NCBI GenBank assembly: GCA_038121105.1
Contig: JAYONB010000006.1
Span: 1 to 64,000, forward strand
Origin: CALJDF01 sp038121105
Lineage (GTDB): Bacteria > Pseudomonadota > Alphaproteobacteria > SHVP01
Length of the DNA stretch: 64,000 nt
Direction of reading: 5' to 3'
Shown here: in pieces, positions 8,595 to 16,995 of the stretch
Position numbering within the stretch: the first letter of the stretch is position 1
How the letters are laid out: each line of letters begins with the position of its first letter
Program-made: the position numbers and the translations under genes
Notes under the pieces: generated by a model
Told to the model about the DNA's origin: nothing
Databases searched by the model: none
What the model saw: only the letters and a program-made list of their open reading frames with translations

Positions 8595-9980
8595 CTAACT
8601 GGTGGAAAAATCGAGGAAGATTTCAGCGCGCCGATTGCCGACCTCGCCGGCAGGCATCGATTCGAAGAACGCCGGATCGGACGCGCCACGGGCCTCGACG
8701 AAAATGGCTTCGGGCGGCACCCCAAGACGGATCAACTCGCTGGCCACGGCCTGGGCGCGATCCAAGGACACCTTAAAGTTGGCTAGGTTGTGCTCGGCCA
8801 CCGGCATGTTGCGGGTCTTGCTCGATGCGTGACCCACGACGCGAATTACGCCGCCTTGGGCTTTGTATTGCTCGGCGACCTGGCGCACGAGGGTCCGACC
8901 TGCGCGAGGAATCCGGGCCGAGTCATGGCCGAATTGAACTATTGTCGCGGCGGAATTGACGGCCGATTGCCCCTGGAACCCCGCAGGCTGCACGCCGCCG
9001 GTTTGGGCGATCGACCGTTCGGTGGCGGCAAGAGCTGCGTTGTAGGTATCGCGTACGATCGGCGACACCGGACGCTCGCCGGCCTGAATCGGCGCGGCGC
9101 TGGGCAAGCTGAACGTCGCATTAGCCGGAGCCGTGGAAACGGTCGACGCCGAGTCCTGCAGCATGCGGGCATAGGTCTGGCTCACCACGCTCTGTCCGGG
9201 TGCCACAGCAATGGTGGGTTGCGGCGGCGGCGTAAGCTGCGGCGCGGGAGCCTGGGCCACGACCGGCGCCTGCGCTACGGGTGCCGGTGCGGCCGGGGCT
9301 GGCGCTGTTGGCGCCTGACCGACTGTAACCGGGGCTCGCGGCACGGCAGGCGGAGCCGGGGCGCGGCGCTCGACAACCTGTGGCGCGACGCGGCGCGGTT
9401 CGACGGTCGTTGCGGGCGGCGTGGTCCGTCCTGACGTGATGGTTCGACGCGCATCGAGCGAATCCTCAGCCACCGAGCGGGTCGGGCGGGTTGCCGGCGT
9501 GACTCGGCGGGATTCAAGAATGCTGGGACGCGCCGGGGCCTCGGCCACTTGCTGGGTCGGCGCGGGCGCAGGCGCGGCTTCCGTGGCCGATTCCTGGCGC
9601 GGCGGCGGCGCTGGACGTGGTGCAGGTACCGGCGCCGGCGCAGGCGCGACCGCGGCAACCTGGGCGGGCTCATCGCGTCGAATCTCTTCGTCGGTGTATT
9701 GCGCGTTTTCGCGATCGGCAACCAGGCCCTGGGCCGTCTGCCGGCGCTCCTCCGCGGTCGAGGTCTCCGGGCGATCCGGAACCTCGCTCGCCGCCGGGAA
9801 TGCCTCGTCATCGTCGTCGCTTGTGAAAACGCCGGTGACTTGGTCGTAGAGCCGAGAGGGGTTAGCCCAATCGGGTACCGACGAGCATGCCGCTAAGACC
9901 CCCGAGAGCACCACCACCAGGGCGACAGGGCGCAAATTCCCGCTAATCGACGTTTCGGTCCGGTTCGGGCGTTGATTCAT
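8595..9980 (-). CDS. OmpA-family peptidoglycan-binding lipoprotein with long Pro/Ala linker
   Basis: 461 residues. The signal peptide ends in lipobox VLAAC (about residue 32), followed by an acidic stretch, then about 200 residues of low-complexity Pro/Ala/Val sequence. The C-terminal OmpA/Pal domain (about 340-460) shows VVGHASSKTRNMP, LDRAQAVASELIRLGVPPEAI and NRRAEIFLDF. It probably tethers the outer membrane to the cell wall, with the linker spanning the periplasm. The start ATG 9980 has AGAGGACC upstream. It is a single gene oriented away from phaC. Confidence 0.9.
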   Translation of the reverse strand: MNQRPNRTETSISGNLRPVALVVVLSGVLAACSSVPDWANPSRLYDQVTGVFTSDDDDEAFPAASEVPDRPETSTAEERRQTAQGLVADRENAQYTDEEIRRDEPAQVAAVAPAPAPVPAPRPAPPPRQESATEAAPAPAPTQQVAEAPARPSILESRRVTPATRPTRSVAEDSLDARRTITSGRTTPPATTVEPRRVAPQVVERRAPAPPAVPRAPVTVGQAPTAPAPAAPAPVAQAPVVAQAPAPQLTPPPQPTIAVAPGQSVVSQTYARMLQDSASTVSTAPANATFSLPSAAPIQAGERPVSPIVRDTYNAALAATERSIAQTGGVQPAGFQGQSAVNSAATIVQFGHDSARIPRAGRTLVRQVAEQYKAQGGVIRVVGHASSKTRNMPVAEHNLANFKVSLDRAQAVASELIRLGVPPEAIFVEARGASDPAFFESMPAGEVGNRRAEIFLDFSTS

Positions 9981-10130
9981 TTGCCAGGTCCTCTATATCT
10001 CCCGCACGCGCGAGATCGCAGCCTATACGGCACTGGACGCAGATCAATTGCTTTGTCCAATACTCTTCCGCTGAGGCCCAACAAACCATAGTTTTCAAGG
10101 GCTTCGGGCGACATCATAAAGGGTTTTCTG

Positions 10131-11906
10131 ATGACCGATCAACCGACCGACGCGGGCATCGAAGCGGCAACGGCACTGGGCGAGAATATGCAAAGGCTCG
10201 GCGCCCAGTGGCAGCGCCTTTTCCAGGTCTACATGCAGCAGTTGGGCGACACTGAAAAAGTTCCGTTCGACCCGGCCGCGGTCGGCCAAGCCTTCATGCG
10301 CCTGAGCGCCCAAATGCTCACCAATCCGCAGCGCCTGGCGGAAGCCCAGACCGCCCTTTGGCAGCAATACGCCGCCCTTTGGCAGACCGCGATCCAGGGC
10401 GAAGCGACGGAGCCCGTTGCCGCCCCCGAAAAAGGCGATCGCCGATTCAAAGACGCAGAGTGGAGCGAAAACCAGGTCTTCGACCTCTTGAAACAGTCCT
10501 ACTTGATCACCGCCCGCTGGCTGCAAAAGACGGTTGGCGAAGTGGACGGGCTCGACGATGCGACGCGCCACAAAGTGGATTTCTACACACGCCAATTTGT
10601 CGATGCGATGTCGCCCACCAACTTCTTTCACACCAACCCGGAAGTGATCCGGACAACATTAGAAACACAAGGCGCAAATTTAGTTTCGGGCCTCGACAAC
10701 CTGATCGACGACCTCGAGCGCGGGAAAGGCATCCGGCAGACCGACTTCGATGCGTTCGAGGTGGGCAAAAACCTGGCGACGACGCCAGGCAAGGTCGTCT
10801 TCCAGAACCGCCTCTTTCAGCTCATTCAGTATTCGCCCACGACCAAAGAAACCCGCGAATTGCCTCTCCTGATCTGTCCGCCGTGGATCAACAAGTACTA
10901 CATCCTCGATCTCAAGCCTGAGAACTCGTTCGTCGCCTGGGCGGTCGCGCAAGGCTTCACGGTGTTCATGATTTCCTGGGTCAACCCCGACCAAAGTTAT
11001 GCCGAGACATCGTTCGAAGACTACATGAACGAAGGCCTCCTCGCAGCGATGGACGCGACCCTCAAGGCCGCCGATCAGTCAAAGCTCAACGCCGTAGGCT
11101 ATTGCGTCGGCGGTACGTTGCTTGCCACCACGTTGTCGGTCCTCGCGGCAAAAGGTGATGACCGAGTCAATGCCGCCACGTTCTTCACATCTGTTGTCGA
11201 CTTCGACGAAGCCGGCGACTTAAGCGTTTTCATCGATGAAGAACAGCTCAAGTTGATCGACGAGGACATGGAAGAAACCGGCGTCCTCAACGGTCGACGT
11301 ATCGCCAGCGCATTCAACATGATGCGCGCCAACGACCTCATATGGTCGTTTGTTGTAAACAACTACCTACTAGGCAAAGACCCCATCCCGTTCGATCTGT
11401 TGTATTGGAATGCGGATGGCACCAACATGCCGCACGCGATGCACGCCTACTATTTGCGCAACATGTACCTCAAGAACTTGTTGGCAAAACCAGGCGGGCT
11501 CGAAGTGGGCGGGGTGCCGGTCGATCTACGCAAGATCGATGTGCCGACGTACATATTGTCGACCAAAGAAGATCATATCGCACCCTGGACCTCGTGCTAT
11601 CGCCTACCGCAACTCATCGGCGGCGCAAAGCGCTTCGTCTTGGCGCAATCAGGCCATGTCGCCGGCGTCATCAGCCCACCGGGCAAGACCAAGTACGGCC
11701 ATTGGACCAACAACACGTTGCCAAAAGACCCTAAGGCGTGGCTCGCGGGCGCAACTCAGAAAGAAGGATCGTGGTGGCCCGACTGGGCGGCATGGCTGGC
11801 CAAGCGGTCGGGCAAGAAAGTCCCCGCCCGCGACCCCAGTAATGGCCGGCTAAAACCGATCGAAGACGCACCCGGGTCGTACGTCAAAAAAACGATCGAC
11901 GACTAG
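10131..11906 (+). CDS. phaC: Class I poly(3-hydroxyalkanoate) synthase
   Basis: 591 residues, a typical class I length. The lipase-like box GYCVGGT places catalytic Cys325, with Asp481 in STKEDHIAPW and His509 in QSGHVAGV completing the triad; PPWINKYYILDL and NNYLLGKDPIPFDLLYWN are PhaC signatures. It polymerises hydroxyacyl-CoA into carbon-storage granules. ATG 10131 follows AAAGGG. No phaA, phaB or phasin gene is adjacent. Its TAG stop overlaps the opposing gene's stop (11903-11906, CTAG), so the two genes converge with no space. Confidence 0.97.
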   Translation: MTDQPTDAGIEAATALGENMQRLGAQWQRLFQVYMQQLGDTEKVPFDPAAVGQAFMRLSAQMLTNPQRLAEAQTALWQQYAALWQTAIQGEATEPVAAPEKGDRRFKDAEWSENQVFDLLKQSYLITARWLQKTVGEVDGLDDATRHKVDFYTRQFVDAMSPTNFFHTNPEVIRTTLETQGANLVSGLDNLIDDLERGKGIRQTDFDAFEVGKNLATTPGKVVFQNRLFQLIQYSPTTKETRELPLLICPPWINKYYILDLKPENSFVAWAVAQGFTVFMISWVNPDQSYAETSFEDYMNEGLLAAMDATLKAADQSKLNAVGYCVGGTLLATTLSVLAAKGDDRVNAATFFTSVVDFDEAGDLSVFIDEEQLKLIDEDMEETGVLNGRRIASAFNMMRANDLIWSFVVNNYLLGKDPIPFDLLYWNADGTNMPHAMHAYYLRNMYLKNLLAKPGGLEVGGVPVDLRKIDVPTYILSTKEDHIAPWTSCYRLPQLIGGAKRFVLAQSGHVAGVISPPGKTKYGHWTNNTLPKDPKAWLAGATQKEGSWWPDWAAWLAKRSGKKVPARDPSNGRLKPIEDAPGSYVKKTIDD

Positions 11907-12703
11907 GTTTCGATCTCTCCGGCACCCTCTTCGTCGCGCAGGAAGTTTTCGACGTCTTCGCTGTCGAATTCATCGAGATCGAATTCGTCAAGGCATTCAC
12001 CCTCCACGACGCCGCGCTCGCAGCTGTCGGTGACTGACGCCTCATCGTCCGCCGCGCCATCGCCAGAGACAATTCCGGCAAACGGATCATCTTCTTCATC
12101 CGCTGGCGGCAGGTTGTCGACATCGACATCTTCTTGGGGGATCGCGGGCGGCGCGGCCGGCCTGTCCTCTGTTCCGACCGGCGCCCGATCCGGCGGCAAT
12201 ACCGCAGGGATACGCTCGATCGATTGGGGGCGCTCCGGGGGCGGCGGCAACAGCGCGAATTCCTGTCGTAGATTTTCTTCGGACAACTTCAGCTTGCCGA
12301 AAACCAACTGATAGAAGCCGTCGCCCGTGTCTTCGGCAAGACCGGCGCCGCGATCGAATCTCTCGTAGGTCAATTCGCCTTGAATGAAGCGACCGTCTTC
12401 GCACCTCATCATGAGCCGCGTCGTGGTGCCGGGTGCGACGCGATCGATCCCACCTACGCCAGTGATACCGCGACACTCGGTCTTGTCGCCAACGCCAAAC
12501 AGGGTGATCGCCGAGGTCGGTTCGCCGTAGACCGTCTCGAACGTACCGACCAACAACGCGTCCGATGTTGTCTCGCGCGCTGCGATGAATAGCGTCTTCG
12601 CGGGCAAGGTTGGCGCACATCCGGCCACGGCACCGAGCAGAAGCAGCAGCCCGTAGCGCCTTCGGCATCCCAACCAAGCGCGTATGCGTTGTGGGAATAT
12701 CAA
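11903..12703 (-). CDS. Putative lipoprotein of unknown function with acidic C-terminus
   Basis: 266 residues from a TTG start (12703), with AGGCGG upstream; another TTG at 12673 is possible. A hydrophobic signal (YGLLLLLGAVAGC) ends in a lipobox. The core (about 35-150) is a compact region with TTRLMMRCEDGRFIQGELTYERF, and the last 110 residues are Pro- and then Asp/Glu-rich (VDVDNLPPADEEDDPF...). No enzyme motif is seen. It converges on phaC with stops overlapping by four bases. A related core (gamma-like EDGR...GxLTY) recurs in the MORN-type lipoprotein at 30.8-32.7 kb, but this may be coincidence. Confidence 0.75.
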   Translation of the reverse strand: MIFPQRIRAWLGCRRRYGLLLLLGAVAGCAPTLPAKTLFIAARETTSDALLVGTFETVYGEPTSAITLFGVGDKTECRGITGVGGIDRVAPGTTTRLMMRCEDGRFIQGELTYERFDRGAGLAEDTGDGFYQLVFGKLKLSEENLRQEFALLPPPPERPQSIERIPAVLPPDRAPVGTEDRPAAPPAIPQEDVDVDNLPPADEEDDPFAGIVSGDGAADDEASVTDSCERGVVEGECLDEFDLDEFDSEDVENFLRDEEGAGEIET

Positions 12704-12731
12704 ACCGTGGACCGCCTAGCTCTCGTCACGT

Positions 12732-13292
12732 TCACACCGATACCGTGTCGCTCATTTGCTGACCCAACGCCTCACGATACTCCGCCGCCATTCGACTGTA
12801 GTGCGTTGCCGTCGCGGCATTATACGCGATCTCGTCCTCGGTGAGATCGCGCATGTATTTGGCGGGACGGCCACCCCACAAAGTGCCGGTCGGCACACGC
12901 TTTCGCGGCGTCAGCAAGGCCCCCGCGGCCAGCATCGCGTCGGTCTCAACCTCGGCTTCGTCCATGACCGTGGCCCCCATCCCGATAAAGCACCGGGAAT
13001 GAAGACGGCAGGCGTGCAGCAAGACCATATGACCGACGGTCACTTCGTCGCCGATCAACGCTTGGCCGGGCTCCTTCCGACTGACGTGAACGACGGTGCC
13101 GTCCTGTAGATTGGTTCGGGCCCCGATCCGGATCGAGTTGACGTCGCCGCGCAGAGTGCATTGGAACCAGACGTTGGCCCCTTCGCCGATCTCGACATCG
13201 CCGATCAAGCTGGCGCCGGGCGCGATGAAGACATCCGGTGCGATGGTCGGCATCACGCCGCGGTAGGGAAGAATGACTCCGGTCGAAGTCAC
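12732..13292 (-). CDS. Gamma-carbonic anhydrase-like left-handed beta-helix protein
   Basis: 186 residues from GTG 13292; ATG 13253 is an alternative. Hexapeptide repeats are clear (IAPGASLIGDVEIGEGANVWF, IRIGARTNLQDGTVVHV). The zinc-ligand histidines of the gamma-CA family are at VVHVS and GHMVLLHAC, and the family ending GxPAKYMRDLTEDEI is present. Members such as YrdA/PaaY-like proteins may hydrate CO2 or act as thioesterases. It starts nine bases after the argC stop, so the two are probably one transcript. Confidence 0.93.
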   Translation of the reverse strand: MTSTGVILPYRGVMPTIAPDVFIAPGASLIGDVEIGEGANVWFQCTLRGDVNSIRIGARTNLQDGTVVHVSRKEPGQALIGDEVTVGHMVLLHACRLHSRCFIGMGATVMDEAEVETDAMLAAGALLTPRKRVPTGTLWGGRPAKYMRDLTEDEIAYNAATATHYSRMAAEYREALGQQMSDTVSV

Positions 13293-13301
13293 GCGGGCCG
13301 A

Positions 13302-14432
13302 CTAGGGGAACATCGGTCGTTGTTCGAGCGCCCGTGTCTCGGGCAGATCGCACATGACGTTCATATTCTGGACGGCCTGCCCCGATGCGCCTTTCACCAG
13401 GTTGTCGATCACCGACACCACGATCGCACGGCCCTTCATCCGGTCTTCGAACACGCCGAGAAGACTATGGTTGGAACCCCGCACATGGCGTGTTGCAGGC
13501 GCTACCCCCTCCGGCACCACGCCGACAAAGGGTTCGTCGTTGTAGCGCGCCGCCAAAGTAGTCCGCAGATCGGCGGCTGTGGCGCCCCCCACCATCCGGA
13601 CGTAGATCGTCGACAGAATACCGCGGTTCATCGGTATGAGATGCGGCGTGAAGTTGACGGTCAGCGACCGACCGGCGGCCCGGGCCAACTCCTGCTCGAT
13701 CTCCGGTCCGTGGCGATGCCCGCCAAGCCCGTAGGCGTGAATACCTTCGGCGACCTCGCCATAGAGATTCGCTTCTTTGGCCGCACGCCCCGCCCCGGTC
13801 ACGCCCGATTTGGAATCGATGATGATGTCATCGGGATCGATCTGCCCTGCCTCGATCAGCGGCACCAACGGCAGCAACGCGCTAGCGGGATAGCACCCGG
13901 GGCAGGCGACGAGCCGCGCCTGGGCGATATCGGTCCGGTTGAATTCGGTCAGACCGTAAACCGCCTGCGTTTGAAGTTGCGGCGCCCGATGGGGATGACC
14001 GTACCATTGAGCATAGGTGTCGCCGTCTTCGATCCGGAAATCTGCCGACAGATCGATCACCCGCACCCCCTCGGGGATACCCGCGATCAAGTCCTCGCGC
14101 CGTTCCTCGATCATTTCGTCCACGACATCGTGCCCGGTGTGGTGCAACAGCCCGGCGACGATTTCCTGGGTGGTGCCGTGCGGCAACGCGCAGAAGATGA
14201 TGTCGACTTCAATACCGGCCCATTCGACCTCGTCGATCTTGATCAGGTTCGGCAAGTTCAGACCGAACAAATGGGGGAAGACCTCGCTGATCGGTTTGCC
14301 GGCGTGGCGATCGGCGGTGAGCAGAACGATCTCTACGTCAGGATGGTTGACGAGCAACCGGATCAATTCGGCGCCGGTGTAGCCACTCGCGCCGAGAATA
14401 CCGATCCGAATCTTTTTTCCTTCGTGTGACAT
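13302..14432 (-). CDS. argC: N-acetyl-gamma-glutamyl-phosphate reductase
   Basis: 376 residues. The NADP-binding start IRIGILGASGYTGAELIRLL, catalytic Cys in VACPGCYPAS, and the conserved GVTGAGR and NFTPHLIPMNRGIL blocks identify ArgC, the third step of arginine synthesis. ATG 14432 follows GGAGACGC. It lies just beyond the rpsI terminator on the same strand, as is common in alphaproteobacteria where argC follows rplM-rpsI, so it probably has its own promoter or receives read-through. Confidence 0.97.
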   Translation of the reverse strand: MSHEGKKIRIGILGASGYTGAELIRLLVNHPDVEIVLLTADRHAGKPISEVFPHLFGLNLPNLIKIDEVEWAGIEVDIIFCALPHGTTQEIVAGLLHHTGHDVVDEMIEERREDLIAGIPEGVRVIDLSADFRIEDGDTYAQWYGHPHRAPQLQTQAVYGLTEFNRTDIAQARLVACPGCYPASALLPLVPLIEAGQIDPDDIIIDSKSGVTGAGRAAKEANLYGEVAEGIHAYGLGGHRHGPEIEQELARAAGRSLTVNFTPHLIPMNRGILSTIYVRMVGGATAADLRTTLAARYNDEPFVGVVPEGVAPATRHVRGSNHSLLGVFEDRMKGRAIVVSVIDNLVKGASGQAVQNMNVMCDLPETRALEQRPMFP

Positions 14433-14464
14433 GTGCGTCTCCCACGTCGGGCATCAAATGCCCA

Positions 14465-14494
14465 TAAAAAAGGGGCGTCCGTCAAGACGCCCCT
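14465..14494 (-). terminator. Rho-independent terminator of rplM-rpsI
   Basis: On the minus strand a 9-bp GC-rich stem (AGGGGCGTC, 14494-14486, with its complement at 14479-14471) and a six-base loop are followed by a T6 run (complement of 14471-14466). It lies 24 bases past the rpsI stop. Confidence 0.9.
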
Positions 14495-14517
14495 CGTTAT
14501 TCGCAAAAGCTGACGGA

Positions 14518-15042
14518 TTAACGTTTTGAGAACTGGAAGCTTCGTCGGGCCTTGGCCTTACCGTACTTCTTACGCTCGACCACGCGGCTGTCGCGGGTCA
14601 GGAAGCCGTTCTTCTTCAGTACAGGGCGAAGCGCCGGCTCATAGCGGGTTAGAGCTTGGCTGATACCGTGACGAACCGCACCGGCCTGTCCCGACAACCC
14701 ACCGCCTGTCACCGTGCAGATGACGTCGTACTGACCCTCTCGTCCGGCGGTCGCCAGCGGCTGGTTGATGATCATCCGCAGCACCGGGCGGGCGAAATAG
14801 GTTTCGCTTTCTTTCCCGTTGATCGTGACGCGTCCGGCACCAGGCTTGATCCAAACCCGCGCGACGGCATCCTTCCGGCGACCGGTCGCGTAGGACCGGC
14901 CCTGGGGGTCGATCTGCGGCTCGGCCGGGGCAACCTCAACGGTGTCCACCGCTTCGGGTGCGGCGGGCGCATCGGATGTCGTCGTGCCGGCTGCGTCAGT
15001 CAGCGTCTTGAGATCGGAAAGCGATTGTCTTTCGTCGGCCAT
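14518..15042 (-). CDS. rpsI: 30S ribosomal protein S9
   Basis: 174 residues. The S9 core starts at about residue 49 with YATGRRKDAVARVWIKPG and ends with the invariant basic tail KYGKAKARRSFQFSKR that reaches the decoding site. The 45-residue Ala/Glu/Asp-rich N-terminal extension is longer than in E. coli but extensions are common in alphaproteobacteria. ATG 15042 is two bases past the rplM stop, so it is co-transcribed with rplM and followed by a strong terminator. Confidence 0.98.
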   Translation of the reverse strand: MADERQSLSDLKTLTDAAGTTTSDAPAAPEAVDTVEVAPAEPQIDPQGRSYATGRRKDAVARVWIKPGAGRVTINGKESETYFARPVLRMIINQPLATAGREGQYDVICTVTGGGLSGQAGAVRHGISQALTRYEPALRPVLKKNGFLTRDSRVVERKKYGKAKARRSFQFSKR

Positions 15043-15044
15043 AA

Positions 15045-15512
15045 CTAGGCAGCCCTACTGTTCTTGGAATTCATTGCGGCAACATCCAGCACCTCGGGGT
15101 TCTGGGCCTCGTGCGGATGTGCGGCGCCGGCGTAGACCTTGAGGTGGCCCAATTGCTTGCGCGCCAACGGGCTCTCTTTCGGGAGCATGCGCTGAACCGC
15201 CATCATGATGGCGCGTTCGGGATGGGCGCCTTCAAGCACCTCGCCCGCGGTGCGCTGTTTGATGCCGCCCGGATAGCCGGTGTGCCGGTAGTAAATTTTC
15301 TTCTCGAGCTTGCGCCCGGTCAGCCGCACCTTTTCGGCATTAACGACGATAACGTGATCGCCACAGTCGACATGCGGGGTGTACATCGGCTTGTGCTTGC
15401 CCCGAAGGCGGTCGACGATGACCGCGGCCATACGGCCCAAAATCAGGCCTTCGGCGTCGATCAAGTACCACTTCTTCTGGACTTCGGCGGGTTTTGCAGA
15501 GTAGGTCTTCAT
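15045..15512 (-). CDS. rplM: 50S ribosomal protein L13
   Basis: 155 residues from ATG 15512 (MKTYSAKPAEVQKKWYLIDA); an in-frame start further upstream lacks support, and AAAGGA precedes 15512. L13 signatures are ILGRMAAVIVDRLRGKHKPMYTPHVDCGDHVIVVNA, KIYYRHTGYPGG and GMLPKxxLAR-like AVQRMLPKESPLARKQLGHLKVYAG. It is the first gene of the rplM-rpsI operon, with a promoter identified at 15554-15582. Confidence 0.98.
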   Translation of the reverse strand: MKTYSAKPAEVQKKWYLIDAEGLILGRMAAVIVDRLRGKHKPMYTPHVDCGDHVIVVNAEKVRLTGRKLEKKIYYRHTGYPGGIKQRTAGEVLEGAHPERAIMMAVQRMLPKESPLARKQLGHLKVYAGAAHPHEAQNPEVLDVAAMNSKNSRAA

Positions 15513-15553
15513 GGTCTTAGCGTCCTTTGGCGGGGCTCCCCGCAATGGCGCGC

Positions 15554-15582
15554 GAGTATGCCGTCGAATTTGTAGATGTCAA
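15554..15582 (-). promoter_or_regulatory. Sigma70-type promoter of rplM-rpsI
   Basis: On the minus strand a consensus -35 TTGACA (15582-15577) is separated by 17 bases from a -10-like ATACTC (15559-15554). The predicted start would leave a leader of about 35 bases before rplM at 15512. Confidence 0.7.
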
Positions 15583-15613
15583 CGATTTCGCACCAGATTT
15601 CATAGGGTTAGCT

Positions 15614-15635
15614 ATGCGGTATTTAAATACCGCAT
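15614..15635. promoter_or_regulatory. Perfect 22-bp palindrome between rplM and the enoyl-CoA hydratase gene
   Basis: The half-site ATGCGGTATTT is followed directly by its exact reverse complement, centred on TTTAAA at 15624/15625. A weaker outer pair GCTAT (15611) and ATAGC (15639-15643) flanks it. It sits about 100 bases upstream of rplM and about 60 bases upstream of the divergent gene at 15698. A dimeric repressor operator is the simplest reading; a regulator is not known. Confidence 0.6.
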
Positions 15636-15697
15636 TCGATAGCCGTTTCGGTGCGACACCCACGCCATCGCCCCCTTGGGAGCTTCCGAGACCCGCT

Positions 15698-16495
15698 ATG
15701 ACACCGACCCCGGCCGCTGAAACCGACCCCATAGTCCGCCGTGCCGAATCGAACGGGGTGGTGCGCTTGACCCTTAATCGACCGCAGGCGCGCAATAGCC
15801 TGAGTCGTGCCCTGATGGGCGCGCTAGAGGACGCCTTGGACGACATCGCCCAGAGCGATGCGCGTGTCGTGATCCTCGGGGGCGCCGGACCCGCCTTTTG
15901 CGCTGGGCACGACCTCAAGGAAATTCGCGCCGACGCGCGACGCGAGTCTTACGAAGCACTGTTCGCCCAATGCAGCCGCCTCATGCAGGCGATCGTCACC
16001 CTGCCCCAGCCCGTGATAGCCCAGATCCACGGACCGGCCTCCGCCGCCGGGTGTCAATTAGTGGCGACATGCGACCTCGCCCTCGCCGGTCGATCGGCGC
16101 GTTTTGCGACCCCGGGGGTCAATATCGGCCTGTTTTGTTCCACGCCGATGGTCGCCCTGACCCGGAACCTCGCGCCCAAACACGCGATGGAAATGCTGCT
16201 CACCGGCGAGATGTACGACGCCGAGGCCGCCGCGCGAATGGGGCTCGTGAACCGTGTCGTCGATGACGATGCGCTTGAGACCGCGACCGACACGTTGGCA
16301 CGCCAAATCGCGACCAAATCGCGGGCCACGGTGACCATCGGCAAGGAAGCCTTCTACCGGCAGCGTGAGATGGACCTCGCCGCGGCGTACGACTATGCCT
16401 CTCGCGTAATGACAGAGAACATGCTGAAAGACGACGCCGAAGAGGGCATCGACGCCTTCATCGAAAAGCGCGATCCGGTCTGGAAGGACACGTGA
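15698..16495 (+). CDS. Enoyl-CoA hydratase/isomerase family protein
   Basis: 265 residues from ATG 15698; an open frame extends upstream through the rplM promoter, but the family's N-terminus fits 15698. Crotonase signatures are VRLTLNRPQARNSLSRALM, FCAGHDLKEI (oxyanion-hole loop) and IHGPASAAGCQLVATCDLALA, then GLFCSTPMVALTRNLAPKHAMEMLLTGE. The usual second catalytic Glu position reads GCQ, so activity may differ from classical hydratase. It overlaps the next gene (TGATG), forming a plus-strand set with the CoA-binding protein and metY-type gene. Confidence 0.92.
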   Translation: MTPTPAAETDPIVRRAESNGVVRLTLNRPQARNSLSRALMGALEDALDDIAQSDARVVILGGAGPAFCAGHDLKEIRADARRESYEALFAQCSRLMQAIVTLPQPVIAQIHGPASAAGCQLVATCDLALAGRSARFATPGVNIGLFCSTPMVALTRNLAPKHAMEMLLTGEMYDAEAAARMGLVNRVVDDDALETATDTLARQIATKSRATVTIGKEAFYRQREMDLAAAYDYASRVMTENMLKDDAEEGIDAFIEKRDPVWKDT

Positions 16496-16977
16496 TGAAC
16501 CACGACCGCTACGAGGACGACTACATCCGCGGCATATTGCGCGAGACCGAGGTCATCGCAATGGTCGGGGCCAGTTCGAATTGGAACCGACCGAGCTACT
16601 TTGCGATGAAGTATCTCCAGCGCAAACATTTCCGGGTTATCCCGGTCAATCCTCGCGAAGCCGGGAACAAGATTCTCGGTGAAACAGTCTACGCCGCCCT
16701 CGCCGACATTCCCGACAAGATCGACATGGTCGATGTCTTTCGCAATTCAGAAGCAGCCGGACCAATCGCCGACGAAGCGATAGCGGTCGGCGCGAAAACG
16801 CTGTGGATGCAGCTCGGCGTCCGTAACGACGCGGCGGCAGAGCGCGCAGAAGCTGCGGGCTTGCGTGTCGTGATGAACCGCTGCCCCAAGATCGAATTCG
16901 GCCGCCTTTCGCGTGAGATCGGTTGGATGGGAATCAATACCGGCGTTATCAGCAGCAAGCGCCGTTCAAAAATCTAA
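16495..16977 (+). CDS. CoA-binding (YccU/Rossmann) domain protein
   Basis: 160 residues from ATG 16495, with GGAAGGAC just upstream; GTG 16492 is an alternative. It has the CoA_binding domain pattern: VIAMVGASSNWNRPSYFAMKYLQ, FRVIPVNPREAGNKILGE, KTLWMQLGV and VVMNRCPKIEFGRL. Homologues resemble the succinyl-CoA synthetase nucleotide/CoA fold without a partner domain; the role is unknown. Translationally coupled to the upstream enoyl-CoA hydratase and 18 bases before the sulfhydrylase. Confidence 0.92.
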   Translation: MNHDRYEDDYIRGILRETEVIAMVGASSNWNRPSYFAMKYLQRKHFRVIPVNPREAGNKILGETVYAALADIPDKIDMVDVFRNSEAAGPIADEAIAVGAKTLWMQLGVRNDAAAERAEAAGLRVVMNRCPKIEFGRLSREIGWMGINTGVISSKRRSKI

Positions 16978-16995
16978 GAAAAGGAAATCAACCTC

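Noticed and set aside
9000..9700. Tandem repeat or mobile element inside the OmpA lipoprotein gene
   Set aside because: It is Pro/Ala low-complexity coding sequence of a flexible linker, with no terminal repeats or transposase.
13161..14429. A 422-codon plus-strand frame opposite argC
   Set aside because: His/Asp/Arg-biased shadow; argC on the other strand has all family motifs.
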